Source: Flavobacterium sediminilitoris | Lineage (GTDB): Bacteria > Bacteroidota > Bacteroidia > Flavobacteriales > Flavobacteriaceae | NCBI RefSeq assembly: GCF_023008245.1 | Contig: NZ_CP090145.1 | Span: 1,488,001-1,552,000, forward strand | Reading direction: 5' to 3' | Length of the DNA: 64,000 nucleotides | In this document: positions 51,255 through 60,116 of the stretch, piece after piece | Layout of the letters: every line of letters begins with the position of its first letter | How positions within the stretch are numbered: position 1 is the first letter of the stretch | The notes under the pieces: model-generated | Database searches by the model: none | Told to the model about the DNA's origin: nothing | What the model saw: only the letters and a program-made list of their open reading frames with translations | Program-made: the position numbers and the translations under genes

Positions 51255-52294
51255 TGGTCATTAATTTTAAAAAATCATACAAGTTTGCTGTTAAATCAGC
51301 AGTATATATAACCCTTTTTTCCTCAGGGTTATTGTATTTATTAAACTTTTTTTATTTAAAGGCAAGTGTTTGGTTCGTGGTTTGCTTTTCTTTTTCAGTA
51401 TTTTCTTTTTCTTTTTTTGTTTTACAATATCGAGTAGAAAGATTCATATATAGAAGAGTAAAAAAAATCTATGACGATGTATCGCTATTAGAAAACGCAT
51501 CTTTTAGAAATCAGCCTGTTACAACAGATATGGCTACTTTAACGAGAGAAGTACAAAAGTTTGCGAAAGATAAAAAGTTAGAAATAGAAACATTAAAGAT
51601 TAGAGAAGAATACCGTAGAGAATTTTTAGGAAATGTATCACATGAATTAAAAACACCATTGTTTACTGTTCAAGGTTATTTACTAACTCTTTTAGATGGA
51701 GCAATGGATGATAAAAACATTCGAAAAAAATATTTACAAAGAGCAGAAAAAGGAGTTGAAAGACTTATCTATATTGTTAAAGATTTGGATTTAATAACAA
51801 AACTAGAAACAGGAGATATAAACTTAGAGCTTTCAGAATTTAATATTGTAGAGGTAGTTCAAAATGTTTTTGAACTATTAGAAATGAGAGCTTCAAAGAA
51901 AAACATATTACTGACTTTTGATGCTAAGTATAAACCCATTACAGTAATAGCTGATCAAGAAAAAGTACAACAAGTAGTTACAAATTTGGTTATGAATTCC
52001 ATCAAATATGGAAAACAAGGAGGAACTACTGAGGTAAGTATTGAAGATTTAGTGAATAATAAAATAATTGTTAGGATTACAGATAATGGTGAAGGAATAG
52101 AGAAGCAACATATTTCTAGACTATTTGAAAGATTTTATAGAGTTGATAAAAGTGGTGCTAGAAGCGAAGGAGGATCTGGTTTAGGATTAGCAATTGTAAA
52201 GCATATTATTGAAGGGCATAATGAAAAGATATACATAGAAAGCCAATTTGGAATTGGATCTGAATTTTCATTTACCTTGGAAAAGACTAAATAA
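51254..52294 (+). CDS. PhoR-like sensor histidine kinase
   Basis: This 346-residue protein has two N-terminal membrane helices (about 13-33 and 38-57) with almost no periplasmic loop, so it probably senses a partner protein or the membrane rather than a ligand outside. The H-box FLGNVSHELKTPLFTVQGYL puts the phospho-acceptor at His130. ATP-binding boxes follow: VVTNLVMNSIKYGKQGG (N), VRITDNGEGIEKQHISRLFE (G1), GSGLGLAIVKHIIEGH (G2). Translationally coupled with the response regulator. Its 3' end overlaps the convergent glycosyltransferase by 27 bases. Confidence 0.93.
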   Translation: MVINFKKSYKFAVKSAVYITLFSSGLLYLLNFFYLKASVWFVVCFSFSVFSFSFFVLQYRVERFIYRRVKKIYDDVSLLENASFRNQPVTTDMATLTREVQKFAKDKKLEIETLKIREEYRREFLGNVSHELKTPLFTVQGYLLTLLDGAMDDKNIRKKYLQRAEKGVERLIYIVKDLDLITKLETGDINLELSEFNIVEVVQNVFELLEMRASKKNILLTFDAKYKPITVIADQEKVQQVVTNLVMNSIKYGKQGGTTEVSIEDLVNNKIIVRITDNGEGIEKQHISRLFERFYRVDKSGARSEGGSGLGLAIVKHIIEGHNEKIYIESQFGIGSEFSFTLEKTK

Positions 52295-53323
52295 TTTTTT
52301 CCAGCTTATTTCAGTAGAAAAGTTTAAAAATCCTTTATAGCTATTTATTTGTTCAAGTTTTTCAATGCTAAAGTTATCTTGACTACAACTCGGAGCTATA
52401 TTTTCTTGTTTAAGTTTCTTAGCTAAATATTCTTGTTCATATTGTCCTGGTGTTGGAATGAAAAATGCTTTTTTCCCTAATTGAGCTAAATCCATGATTG
52501 TTGTATAACCAGATCGACATAAAATAGTAGAACTTTCATTAAAAGCTATCTCAAGTTGCTCACTATTCATGAAGTTATAATAGGTAATATTTTTTTCCTC
52601 ATAAGTGCTTTGTTTATCTTCAATAATACCTTTTATAAACAACGTTTTATGAGTATAGTTTTCCAACTCTGTTATCAGTTTTTTTTCTAATAATGTTCTT
52701 TGCGGTTCAGGTCCTGAAAGAATTACCATTAATTCATACTTGTTTTTAGTAACTTTTTTATGTAATCTGCTTAATGGACCAATATATTTTAAAGAACTGA
52801 AAGGATCTTCTAAATGACCTAATTTTCCAGATAAATTTGGTTTTTTTTCCATATCAGGAACCCAGCATTCATTGTATTTTTTTATGTAATGATGATGTAT
52901 TTTTGTACTTATCCAAGTAGTATTTCCTGTTAAAACATTTAATTGATGAGTAATGAAAACAGAAGGAATGTTTTTAGAATAAACACCTAATCTATTATCC
53001 GATATTAATCCAGAAATATTATATTCTTTAATTATATTTTCAGTGGCTATTCTTTCCGCTTTTATTGCTTTTATAATAGTAGGAAGTTGAGAGAAAAGTT
53101 TTATTTTAAAATTTTTTCCTTTTTCTGAATATTTTATTTGATATGAAGGTAATTCAAGTGTAATTAGATGAGCAAATTCTTTTTTTAATAATTCTAATGC
53201 AATTCCATCAGAAGCAATTACAGGTTCAAAGCCACTTTTTTCTAAAGCTCGAATTATGGGTATGCATCGAGTTGCATGACCCAATCCCCAGTTTAATGGT
53301 GCAACAAGGATTCTGTTTTTCAT
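52268..53323 (-). CDS. MurG-like glycosyltransferase (GT28-type family)
   Basis: This 351-residue GT-B protein starts with KNRILVAPLNWGLGHATRCI, the nucleotide-sugar transferase opening of the MurG/UGT-like group in Bacteroidota, and has the C-terminal donor-binding stretch NESSTILCRSGYTTIMDLAQ followed by LGKKAFFIPTPGQYEQEYLA. It probably transfers a sugar (UDP-GlcNAc or similar) to a lipid or glycan at the inner membrane. The true MurG is normally in the cell-wall cluster, so this is a paralogue. It overlaps the kinase gene's end on the other strand and follows the phosphoesterase by 21 bases. Confidence 0.85.
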   Translation of the reverse strand: MKNRILVAPLNWGLGHATRCIPIIRALEKSGFEPVIASDGIALELLKKEFAHLITLELPSYQIKYSEKGKNFKIKLFSQLPTIIKAIKAERIATENIIKEYNISGLISDNRLGVYSKNIPSVFITHQLNVLTGNTTWISTKIHHHYIKKYNECWVPDMEKKPNLSGKLGHLEDPFSSLKYIGPLSRLHKKVTKNKYELMVILSGPEPQRTLLEKKLITELENYTHKTLFIKGIIEDKQSTYEEKNITYYNFMNSEQLEIAFNESSTILCRSGYTTIMDLAQLGKKAFFIPTPGQYEQEYLAKKLKQENIAPSCSQDNFSIEKLEQINSYKGFLNFSTEISWKKLFSLFQGK

Positions 53324-53344
53324 TGATGAAATCTTATAAATTTA

Positions 53345-54163
53345 TTATTTTAGAACAGAAATAAATTGTTCAGCGAGTTTGTTTTCATATTCGAAAAAGG
53401 ATTCTTCATTAGAAAAATCTTCAGTTGTCTTATGTTTATATAGCTTCCACTTTTTATTATTATATTCAAGTGAAGTTAGATTTTCTACCCAATCTCCGGA
53501 GTTTAAATATACAGTTTTTCCTTTAGTTGTTTCTATGTGCTCTATTTTGGGCTCATGAATGTGTCCGCAAATAACATACTTATAATTGTTTTCTATAGCT
53601 AACTCAGTGCAGATTTTTTCAAAATTAGAAATAAATTTCACAGCAGACTTTACATTGTTCTTTATTTTTTTAGATAGAGAATAAGGCTCTTTCTTCGCTT
53701 TGGCTAAAATCCAATTTAAAAAACGATTTATTAATATTAATAAATCATAACCCCAACCTCCTAATTTTGCAAGCCATTTTGCATGAGTTATTGAAGAATC
53801 AAATACATCTCCATGGAAAAACCAAGCTTTTTCTCCATCTAATTCTAAAACTAATTTATTTAATAAGCTTAGGTTTCCAAGATGCAAATCAGTAAATTTT
53901 CGTAAAAATTCGTCATGATTTCCTGTTAAATAATATACTTTTGTTCCTTTGGAGCTTAAAGAGATTATTTTTTTTATGACTTTTAGATGATTAGCAGGAA
54001 AATAAGACTTTCTAAATTGCCAAATATCTATAATATCTCCATTTAGAATTAAAGTTTTGGGTTTTATAGATGATAAATAGGCAAGCAATTCTTTTGCATG
54101 ACAACCATAGGTTCCTAGATGAACGTCAGAAATGACAACAACCTCAACTTTTCTTCTTTTCAA
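53345..54163 (-). CDS. Calcineurin-like phosphoesterase (UDP-2,3-diacylglucosamine diphosphatase-like)
   Basis: This 272-residue protein has all metallophosphoesterase motifs: ISDVHLGTYG (DxH), LILNGDIIDIW (GD), YLTGNHDEFLR (GNHD), WFFHGDVFD and YVICGHIHEPKIE (GHxH). Order and length resemble LpxH and the related Bacteroidota enzymes acting on lipid A precursors. No signal peptide; works at the inner face of the membrane. The tie to lipid A is by resemblance only. The next gene, 21 bases downstream, is a glycosyltransferase, which supports an envelope-glycolipid role. Confidence 0.9.
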   Translation of the reverse strand: MKRRKVEVVVISDVHLGTYGCHAKELLAYLSSIKPKTLILNGDIIDIWQFRKSYFPANHLKVIKKIISLSSKGTKVYYLTGNHDEFLRKFTDLHLGNLSLLNKLVLELDGEKAWFFHGDVFDSSITHAKWLAKLGGWGYDLLILINRFLNWILAKAKKEPYSLSKKIKNNVKSAVKFISNFEKICTELAIENNYKYVICGHIHEPKIEHIETTKGKTVYLNSGDWVENLTSLEYNNKKWKLYKHKTTEDFSNEESFFEYENKLAEQFISVLK

Positions 54164-54265
54164 AATAAAATGTTTTTACAAAATAAAAAATTTTATCTTT
54201 AATTAAAGTTAATCAAAGATTATTAAAACTTTATTTCATTAATTTTACCAAAAATTATAAAACAC

Positions 54266-54940
54266 GTGGGAAGTAAGAATAAACTTAAAAGATTTAAAGA
54301 GAATGAAACATTTACGAATGTTTTTCAACCTACAAGAGAAGAAGTAGTTTCAGATAGTTTTCCGTTAAAAGGAAAATGGAATAGTGAGTTTTTTAAAAAT
54401 GATAATCCAATTGTGTTAGAATTGGGTTGTGGAAAAGGCGAGTATTCAGTAGGTTTAGCAGAAAAATATCCAAATAAAAATTTTATCGGAATTGATATAA
54501 AAGGAGCTCGTTTTTGGAGAGGAGCTAAGACTGCTGTTGAAAACGGAATGAAAAATGTAGGTTTTTTAAGAACGCAAATTGAACTTATCGAACATTGTTT
54601 TAATGAAAATGAAGTAGATGAAATATGGATTACATTCCCAGATCCGCAAATAAAATATAAGCGTACAAAACATAGAATGACAAATACTGAGTTTTTACAA
54701 AGCTATAAAAAAGTATTAAAAGCTGATGGGTTGATGCATTTAAAAACAGATAGTGAATTCATGCATGGTTATACATTAGGACTTTTACACGGAGAAGGAC
54801 ATGAAGTTTTATATGCGAATCATAATGTATATAAAAATGAAGGAGCTCCAGATGAGGTAATTAAAATTCAAACTTTTTATGAAAGTCAATATTTAGAGCA
54901 GAATAAGCCTATTACTTATATTCAATTTAAAATAAAATAG
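54266..54940 (+). CDS. trmB: tRNA (guanine-46-N7)-methyltransferase
   Basis: This 224-residue protein starts with GTG at 54266, fixed by the family opening GSKNKLKRFKENETFTNVFQ. SAM-binding LELGCGKGEYSVGLAEKYP, GIDIKGARFWRGAKTA and the TrmB hallmark IWITFPDPQIKYKRTKHRMT are present. It adds the 7-methyl group to G46 in the variable loop of tRNAs. A LysE-type exporter gene follows after one base. Confidence 0.96.
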   Translation: MGSKNKLKRFKENETFTNVFQPTREEVVSDSFPLKGKWNSEFFKNDNPIVLELGCGKGEYSVGLAEKYPNKNFIGIDIKGARFWRGAKTAVENGMKNVGFLRTQIELIEHCFNENEVDEIWITFPDPQIKYKRTKHRMTNTEFLQSYKKVLKADGLMHLKTDSEFMHGYTLGLLHGEGHEVLYANHNVYKNEGAPDEVIKIQTFYESQYLEQNKPITYIQFKIK

Positions 54941-54941
54941 T

Positions 54942-55568
54942 ATGACTTATTTGCTGCCTTTATTATTAGGCTTTCTAATAGCGTTTATAGGAATTATTCC
55001 GCCTGGTATGCTTAATATGATGGTGGCAAAAATAAGTGTAAATGAAAGTAAAAAAACAGGATTATTATTTGGATATGGAGCAGGATTCATTGTTTTAATT
55101 CAATGTTTTTTAGGATTATATTTTGCAAAATTTTTAGAAAGTCATCCAGCTATCAGTGATAATTTGAAGAAATTTGCAGTAGTTATCTTTATAGCTCTTA
55201 CTTTGTTTTTTATATATGGAGGCTTTAGAGCAAAAAAGCCTAAAAAAGAAGTAGAAATTAAAAGTAAAAAAAATCGATTTTTTTATGGAGTAATGCTGTC
55301 TTCTTTAAACATGTTTGCTATTCCATATTATGTTTTTGCAAGTTTAACATTGTCATCCAAAAATATTTTTGATTTTTCAACCATTTCAAACTTGCTTTTT
55401 ATTTTGGGTGCTGGTTTAGGCACTTTATTAGTTTTTTATATCTATGCTTCATTATTCAGAAAAATAGAACATAAAGTAGGTTTCTTAATTAGAAATATTA
55501 ATTTTTTCATAGCTGCAATTACTGGAATTGTAGCAATTTCATCAATTTATAAAATGATATCAGGATAA
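54942..55568 (+). CDS. LysE-family transporter
   Basis: This 208-residue protein has about six membrane helices and the LysE/RhtB-type opening (LLPLLLGFLIAFIGIIPPGM followed by LNMMVAKISVNESKKTG with a PPG turn). It probably exports amino acids or small metabolites through the inner membrane. Substrate not predictable. It lies one base behind trmB and two bases ahead of the alkyltransferase-like gene. Confidence 0.85.
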   Translation: MTYLLPLLLGFLIAFIGIIPPGMLNMMVAKISVNESKKTGLLFGYGAGFIVLIQCFLGLYFAKFLESHPAISDNLKKFAVVIFIALTLFFIYGGFRAKKPKKEVEIKSKKNRFFYGVMLSSLNMFAIPYYVFASLTLSSKNIFDFSTISNLLFILGAGLGTLLVFYIYASLFRKIEHKVGFLIRNINFFIAAITGIVAISSIYKMISG

Positions 55569-55570
55569 AA

Positions 55571-55912
55571 TTGACTAAAGAAAAATCAAATAAAGATAAT
55601 TTTTTTGAACGAGTTTATGATATTGTTCGGCAAATTCCAGAAGGGAAAGTAACATCTTATGGAGCAATTGCAAAAGCAATTGGTGCTGCTCGATCTGCTA
55701 GAATGGTAGGTTATGCTATGAATGCAAGTCACGATATGGAAGATGTGCCAGCGCACAGAGTTGTAAATAGAAAAGGGTTGCTCACTGGAAAACATCATTT
55801 TGACGGTACAAACTTGATGGCACAATTGCTCGAAAATGAAGGTGTAAAAGTTATAGATAATCAAATTATCAATTTTGAAAAGCATTTTTGGGAACCTGAA
55901 ATTAGTAGTTAA
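55571..55912 (+). CDS. Alkyltransferase-like (MGMT fold) DNA-binding protein
   Basis: This 113-residue protein starts with TTG at 55571. IPEGKVTSYGAIAKAIG and the helix-turn-helix RSARMVGYAMN are those of O6-alkylguanine DNA alkyltransferases, but the active-site PCHRV is PAHRVV (Ala61 in place of Cys). It is therefore an ATL protein: it binds O6-alkylguanine and flags it for nucleotide excision repair rather than removing the alkyl group. Length also fits ATL. Likely cotranscribed with trmB and the LysE gene. Confidence 0.92.
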   Translation: MTKEKSNKDNFFERVYDIVRQIPEGKVTSYGAIAKAIGAARSARMVGYAMNASHDMEDVPAHRVVNRKGLLTGKHHFDGTNLMAQLLENEGVKVIDNQIINFEKHFWEPEISS

Positions 55913-55927
55913 TAATTAGACTTGTAA

Positions 55928-57259
55928 TTATTCCATCAGGCAAATTACAAAAGTAGTTTTTCCATCATTATTCTGATACGTTAAATAACCACCATGAGCT
56001 TCAATTATATTTTTAGATAAAGTGAGCCCAATTCCTGCTCCTTCTTTTCGAGTAGTGAAAAAAGGTAGGAAAATTTTATCTTCAATTTCGGGCTCAACAC
56101 CATTTCCTGTGTCAGTTATTGTAATAAAAAGTCTTTTTTCTTTAGTTTCGGCAGAAAGCGTAATTAGTCTGTTTGTTTTGTTAGACAAAGCATACATACT
56201 ATTGGTTAATAGATTAATAAGAACTTGTTCTATTTGTAATTTATCAACAAAAAGCCAACGGTTAAATGAGACTAAATTTTGAACTTCAATGTTCTCTTTT
56301 TTGAATAATGGAGCCATAAGTTGTAAACCATTTTGAATAATTTCAGTTAACGCTACTTTTTCTTTCTGTGGAGTAGGTAACATAGCTAGTTTTCGGTAGC
56401 TTTCCACAAATTGTTGTAGATGATTACTTCTATTTAGCATTGTTTGTACACTTTGTTTCATGTCATCTAAATCCTCATTTGAAAGAGTTTCTTGTTGTAC
56501 TAATTCATGTAAGTTTTGTGATAATGAACGAATAGGAGTTAATGAATTTAATAACTCATGAGAAATAACTTTCATTAAATTAATCCATGCCTCTTTTTCT
56601 TTTTTCTCCACTACTTTTTGAATAGAATCTAATAAAACTACATAATATTCTTGTTGAAAGGTTCTAGTTCGAGAAGATTGCATTACAAAGGTTTGCGTGT
56701 CTTGTTTGTTAACCCTAATCTGTAATGAAGTTTTAATTTCATTGAAATTTTGTTCTTCAATTATACTACAAAGTGAAGGTAGTTGATTTTTAAGATAATG
56801 CCATTTGGAAACTTTTGGGACTTTGAAATGAGTAGAAAAATAATCATTCATTAAAAAAATATTCCAGTCTTCCTTTTCCTTTTGTAATATTAAAATACCT
56901 GTTTCAATATTGTTTAAAATAGAACGATAAATAATATCTTTTGAAATTTGTTCGTTCTGGTTTTCTTTTAAATTTTCATATAATTTGAATAAACTAGCAT
57001 AACTAGTAAAGGATTTGTGTTTTGAAAAATCAGCAGAAAAATCATTTTGTAAAATAGCCTGAATTGTCTTGTCGTAAAAAACAAAAGCATTTTTTATGTA
57101 TAAATAAAGCTCTACAATAATTAAGAAAGTAACTACGCAAATGAAAATAGAAGTATATATTAAACCATATTGAAACACATAAGCACTACAACCAAAACAA
57201 ATTAGAATAATTAATATTCGAACAAAGATTTGATTATATATTTTAAAGTTTGAGAACAT
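55928..57259 (-). CDS. NtrY-like sensor histidine kinase
   Basis: This 443-residue protein has two N-terminal membrane helices (about 11-30 and 33-53), a PAS-like region (about 105-215), an H-box with His234 (LMKVISHELLNSLTPIRSLS) and ATP-binding boxes (QVLINLLTNSMYALSNKTNR, ITDTGNGVEPEIEDKIFLPF, GAGIGLTLSKNIIEAHGG). The H-box HELLNSLTPI is typical of NtrB/NtrY kinases working with sigma-54 regulators. The gene starts one base after the stop of the sigma-54 response regulator, so they form a pair. The likely target is the divergent exporter operon. Confidence 0.93.
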   Translation of the reverse strand: MFSNFKIYNQIFVRILIILICFGCSAYVFQYGLIYTSIFICVVTFLIIVELYLYIKNAFVFYDKTIQAILQNDFSADFSKHKSFTSYASLFKLYENLKENQNEQISKDIIYRSILNNIETGILILQKEKEDWNIFLMNDYFSTHFKVPKVSKWHYLKNQLPSLCSIIEEQNFNEIKTSLQIRVNKQDTQTFVMQSSRTRTFQQEYYVVLLDSIQKVVEKKEKEAWINLMKVISHELLNSLTPIRSLSQNLHELVQQETLSNEDLDDMKQSVQTMLNRSNHLQQFVESYRKLAMLPTPQKEKVALTEIIQNGLQLMAPLFKKENIEVQNLVSFNRWLFVDKLQIEQVLINLLTNSMYALSNKTNRLITLSAETKEKRLFITITDTGNGVEPEIEDKIFLPFFTTRKEGAGIGLTLSKNIIEAHGGYLTYQNNDGKTTFVICLME

Positions 57260-57260
57260 A

Positions 57261-58610
57261 TTAAGGCATTATTATGTTGTATTTTTCTATTCTTCTATAC
57301 AAAGAAGCTCTTGATAAGCCTAATTCTTCAGCAGATTTACTTATATTATATTCATTTTTAAACAGTGCTTTTTCAATAGTGTTTTTTTCAATATCAGAAA
57401 GATGAAAATCATCCTGATTGTTATCATAAGGAGTAATTACTTCTAAATCTAAATCCGAAACTTTAATATTGTTGTTTTCACAAAGTATAATAGCCCTTTC
57501 AATACGATTTTCCATTTCTCGAATGTTTCCATTCCAAGCATGCTTTTTTATTTGTTCTAAGGCATTCTCTTCAAATGTGATATTGCTTTTTTCATACTTT
57601 ATCATCATTTTTTCTAATAAAAATTGGGCTAATGGAATTTTGTCTACAACACGTTCTCTTAAAGGAGGTAATAAAATTTCCATAGTATTAATGCGATAAA
57701 ACAAATCTTCTCGGAAATTTTTCTCTGTAACTTCTTGTTTCAAATCTAAATTAGTTGCAGTAATAATTCTTACATCCAAAGGTCTTGATTTAGATTCTCC
57801 AAGGCGAGTTACAGTTTTGGTTTGAATTACTTGTAATAATTTAGCTTGTAAATGAATTGGAACATTACCAATTTCATCTAAAAAAATAGTTCCTTTTTGA
57901 GCAGATTCAAATCGACCAGCAGTATCGTTTTTAGCATCTGTAAAAGCACCTTTTGCATAACCAAATAATTCGCTTTCAAAAATATTCTCGTTTAATGATC
58001 CTAAATCTACATGGATGAAAGGATTGTCTTTTCGACTAGAAGTTAAATGGATATGATGTGCTAAAACATATTTTCCAGTTCCATTTTCTCCTAAAACCAG
58101 AACATTTGCATCTGTTTTAGCTACTTTTTCAGCTAAAGAATATGCTTTTTTAATAACTGGTGATGTGCCAATGAAATAACTAGAAACTTCATTTTTTTGA
58201 ATATCTTTTTTTTGGCGTTTTCTCGATTCGTCAACTCCTTTTTTTACTGATTCTAATAATTTATCATTATCCCAAGGTTTTAAAACATAATCAAAAGCAC
58301 CTGATTTTAAACCTTCAACAGCCGTTTCAACTTTTCCAAAAGCTGTCATTAAAATAACAATCGTTTTAGGAGATAATTTTTGTATTTCTTTTAAAAAAAA
58401 TAAACCTTCTTTTCCATCTTCAAAACCAATACGATAATTCATGTCTAATAAAACTACATCAATAGTGTTGTCAGCTAAAAGTTGAATCACATTCTTAGGA
58501 TCGTTTAGTGTATAAATAGTTTCAAAATGTTTCTTTAAAAGAATTCTTGCAGCGAAAAGAATGTCATCTTGGTCATCAATTATTAATATATTGGCTTGTG
58601 TTTTCTTCAT
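57261..58610 (-). CDS. Sigma-54-dependent NtrC-family response regulator
   Basis: This 449-residue protein has a receiver domain (phospho-acceptor Asp56 in DVVLLDMNYR), an AAA+ domain (about 145-375; Walker A GENGTGKY at 174-181, Walker B TIFLDE at 241-246) and a C-terminal Fis-type helix-turn-helix (YNISKSAEELGLSRASLYRR). The sigma-54-contacting loop reads GAFTDA (221-226) instead of GAFTGA, a variant I recall as common in Bacteroidota. It would activate sigma-54 promoters after phosphorylation by the adjacent kinase. The divergent region holds both a sigma-54-like promoter and a palindrome suited to a Fis-type domain. Confidence 0.94.
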   Translation of the reverse strand: MKKTQANILIIDDQDDILFAARILLKKHFETIYTLNDPKNVIQLLADNTIDVVLLDMNYRIGFEDGKEGLFFLKEIQKLSPKTIVILMTAFGKVETAVEGLKSGAFDYVLKPWDNDKLLESVKKGVDESRKRQKKDIQKNEVSSYFIGTSPVIKKAYSLAEKVAKTDANVLVLGENGTGKYVLAHHIHLTSSRKDNPFIHVDLGSLNENIFESELFGYAKGAFTDAKNDTAGRFESAQKGTIFLDEIGNVPIHLQAKLLQVIQTKTVTRLGESKSRPLDVRIITATNLDLKQEVTEKNFREDLFYRINTMEILLPPLRERVVDKIPLAQFLLEKMMIKYEKSNITFEENALEQIKKHAWNGNIREMENRIERAIILCENNNIKVSDLDLEVITPYDNNQDDFHLSDIEKNTIEKALFKNEYNISKSAEELGLSRASLYRRIEKYNIIMP

Positions 58611-58721
58611 TTTTATTGTTTTTCATCAGTCAAATGTTTCCACATTAATCTTTTATTAATGATTATTTTATAAAAGGACTGTTTTTGCAATTTTATAAAG
58701 TGTTCAGTATCGCACAAATGG

Positions 58722-58737
58722 TGTTCGAAAACGAACA
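58722..58737. promoter_or_regulatory. Likely upstream activator site of the NtrC-like regulator
   Basis: TGTTCG-AAAA-CGAACA is a perfect 6-bp inverted repeat with a 4-nt spacer, centred about 72 bases before the sigma-54-like promoter, a usual distance for an enhancer. An extra TGTTC half-site lies at 58701-58705. Confidence 0.55.
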
Positions 58738-58748
58738 TTTTGTTTTTT

Positions 58749-58776
58749 TGATTTAAATACAATATGTTTTAAATCA
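58749..58776. promoter_or_regulatory. Second inverted repeat in the exporter control region
   Basis: TGATTTAAA (58749-58757) and TTTAAATCA (58768-58776) form a 9-bp perfect inverted repeat with a 10-nt spacer. It lies between the putative activator site and the sigma-54-like promoter, so it could be a bending site or a second operator. Confidence 0.4.
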
Positions 58777-58799
58777 GCATGTTGTGGTCTTTAAATTTT

Positions 58800-58814
58800 T
58801 GGCACGAAATTGCT
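58800..58814 (+). promoter_or_regulatory. Sigma-54-like -24/-12 promoter of the exporter operon
   Basis: TGGCACGAAATTGCT matches the TGGCACG-N4-TTGC consensus except that the gap between GG (58801-58802) and GC (58812-58813) is 9 rather than 10 bases. Start of transcription would fall near 58825, about 13 bases before the adaptor gene. The short spacing is a real weakness. Confidence 0.5.
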
Positions 58815-58837
58815 TCTGTTTTTAGAAAATTTAAATA

Positions 58838-60079
58838 ATGGACACAGTCATTAAGCGTAAAAATAATAAAAAAAAGAAGTTACTTGTAGTTATACCAATA
58901 ATTTTACTTTTGATTTATTTTGTGTTTACATCAATTACTAAAAAGAGAAGTTTGAATGTAAAAAAAGCAGAAATAACCATTAAAACAGTTTCATCTGATT
59001 TTTTTGAGGATTTTATTGTTTTTCAAGCTAAAGTAACTCCATTAAATGCAATGTTAGTTAATGTTATTGAAGGTGGAGCTGTTCAGGAAATTTATGTTGA
59101 AAATGGCGATTTAGTTAAAGAAGGGCAGCCTTTAGTTCGCTTGTATAATCCAAATACAGAATTGAATTATATGCAACAGGAAACAGCTATAATTGAGCAA
59201 ATTAATAATTTAAACAAAGCAAAGCTCGATTTGCGCAATCAAGAATTAAATTTAGCAAAAGATTTAATTAGTATAGAACACGATTTTCAAGATGCAAAAA
59301 ACTTATATGAATTAAATATAAAACTATTCAATCAAGAAATTATTGCTAAAAATGAATGGATAGTAACACAAGAAAATTATCGATTTCAAAAAGAACGAAT
59401 GGATATCATTAAGCAAAGTGTTACGAAAGAAAAACAAGCTAATCAAATTCAAATTAGTCAACTGAACCAATCAATTGGCATTATGAATCAGAGTTTATCT
59501 ATTTTAAGAAAAAACAAAAACAATTTTTTAATTACAGCACCACTTTCAGGTCGATTATCATCGTTTGAACCAATATTAGGAAAAACGTTTATACAAGGAA
59601 ATAGTATTGGAACTATAGATGTAATGAAAGGATATAAATTGGTAGCTGATGTAGATGAATTTTATTTAAATAAAGTGTCAGAAGGTCAAAAAGGGTCAAT
59701 AGATTTTAAAGGAAAACCTGTTGAAGTTCAGATTTCTAAAGTGATTTCTGAAGTGAAAGAAGGTAGATTTATAGTAGAATTGAATTTTATAAATAATGAT
59801 AATCTAGAATTAAATCAAGGAATTTCTTTTGGAGTACGTATTAATTTATCAGAGAAAAATAAAACAATGGTGCTTTCTAAGGGAAGTTTCTATCGAGAAA
59901 CTGCTGGGAAATGGGTTTTTGTAGTGAATGGGAATAAAGCTGAAAGAAGAACAATAAGCTTAGGTAGAGAAAACCCATTGTATTATGAAGTTCAAGAAGG
60001 ATTACAACCAGGAGAAAAAGTAATTACATCTTCTTATAAGGATTATAAAGATGTAGCAATATTAAATATTGAGAATTAA
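58838..60079 (+). CDS. HlyD/RND-type periplasmic adaptor of an ABC exporter
   Basis: This 413-residue protein has a basic N-terminus, one membrane helix (about 15-32, LLVVIPIILLLIYFVFTS), a lipoyl-like half motif (VIEGGAVQEIYVENGDLVKE followed by GQPLVRLYNP), a long coiled-coil hairpin (about 115-235), the second lipoyl half (FLITAPLSGRLSSFEPILGK) and a beta-barrel domain. It connects an inner-membrane transporter to the outer membrane, as MacA does. It leads the operon with an ATPase, a GIN-domain protein and a permease, and lies behind a sigma-54-like promoter. Confidence 0.92.
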   Translation: MDTVIKRKNNKKKKLLVVIPIILLLIYFVFTSITKKRSLNVKKAEITIKTVSSDFFEDFIVFQAKVTPLNAMLVNVIEGGAVQEIYVENGDLVKEGQPLVRLYNPNTELNYMQQETAIIEQINNLNKAKLDLRNQELNLAKDLISIEHDFQDAKNLYELNIKLFNQEIIAKNEWIVTQENYRFQKERMDIIKQSVTKEKQANQIQISQLNQSIGIMNQSLSILRKNKNNFLITAPLSGRLSSFEPILGKTFIQGNSIGTIDVMKGYKLVADVDEFYLNKVSEGQKGSIDFKGKPVEVQISKVISEVKEGRFIVELNFINNDNLELNQGISFGVRINLSEKNKTMVLSKGSFYRETAGKWVFVVNGNKAERRTISLGRENPLYYEVQEGLQPGEKVITSSYKDYKDVAILNIEN

Positions 60080-60116
60080 GAAAAAGCTATAATTAACTAA
60101 AAACTAATTACTAAAA

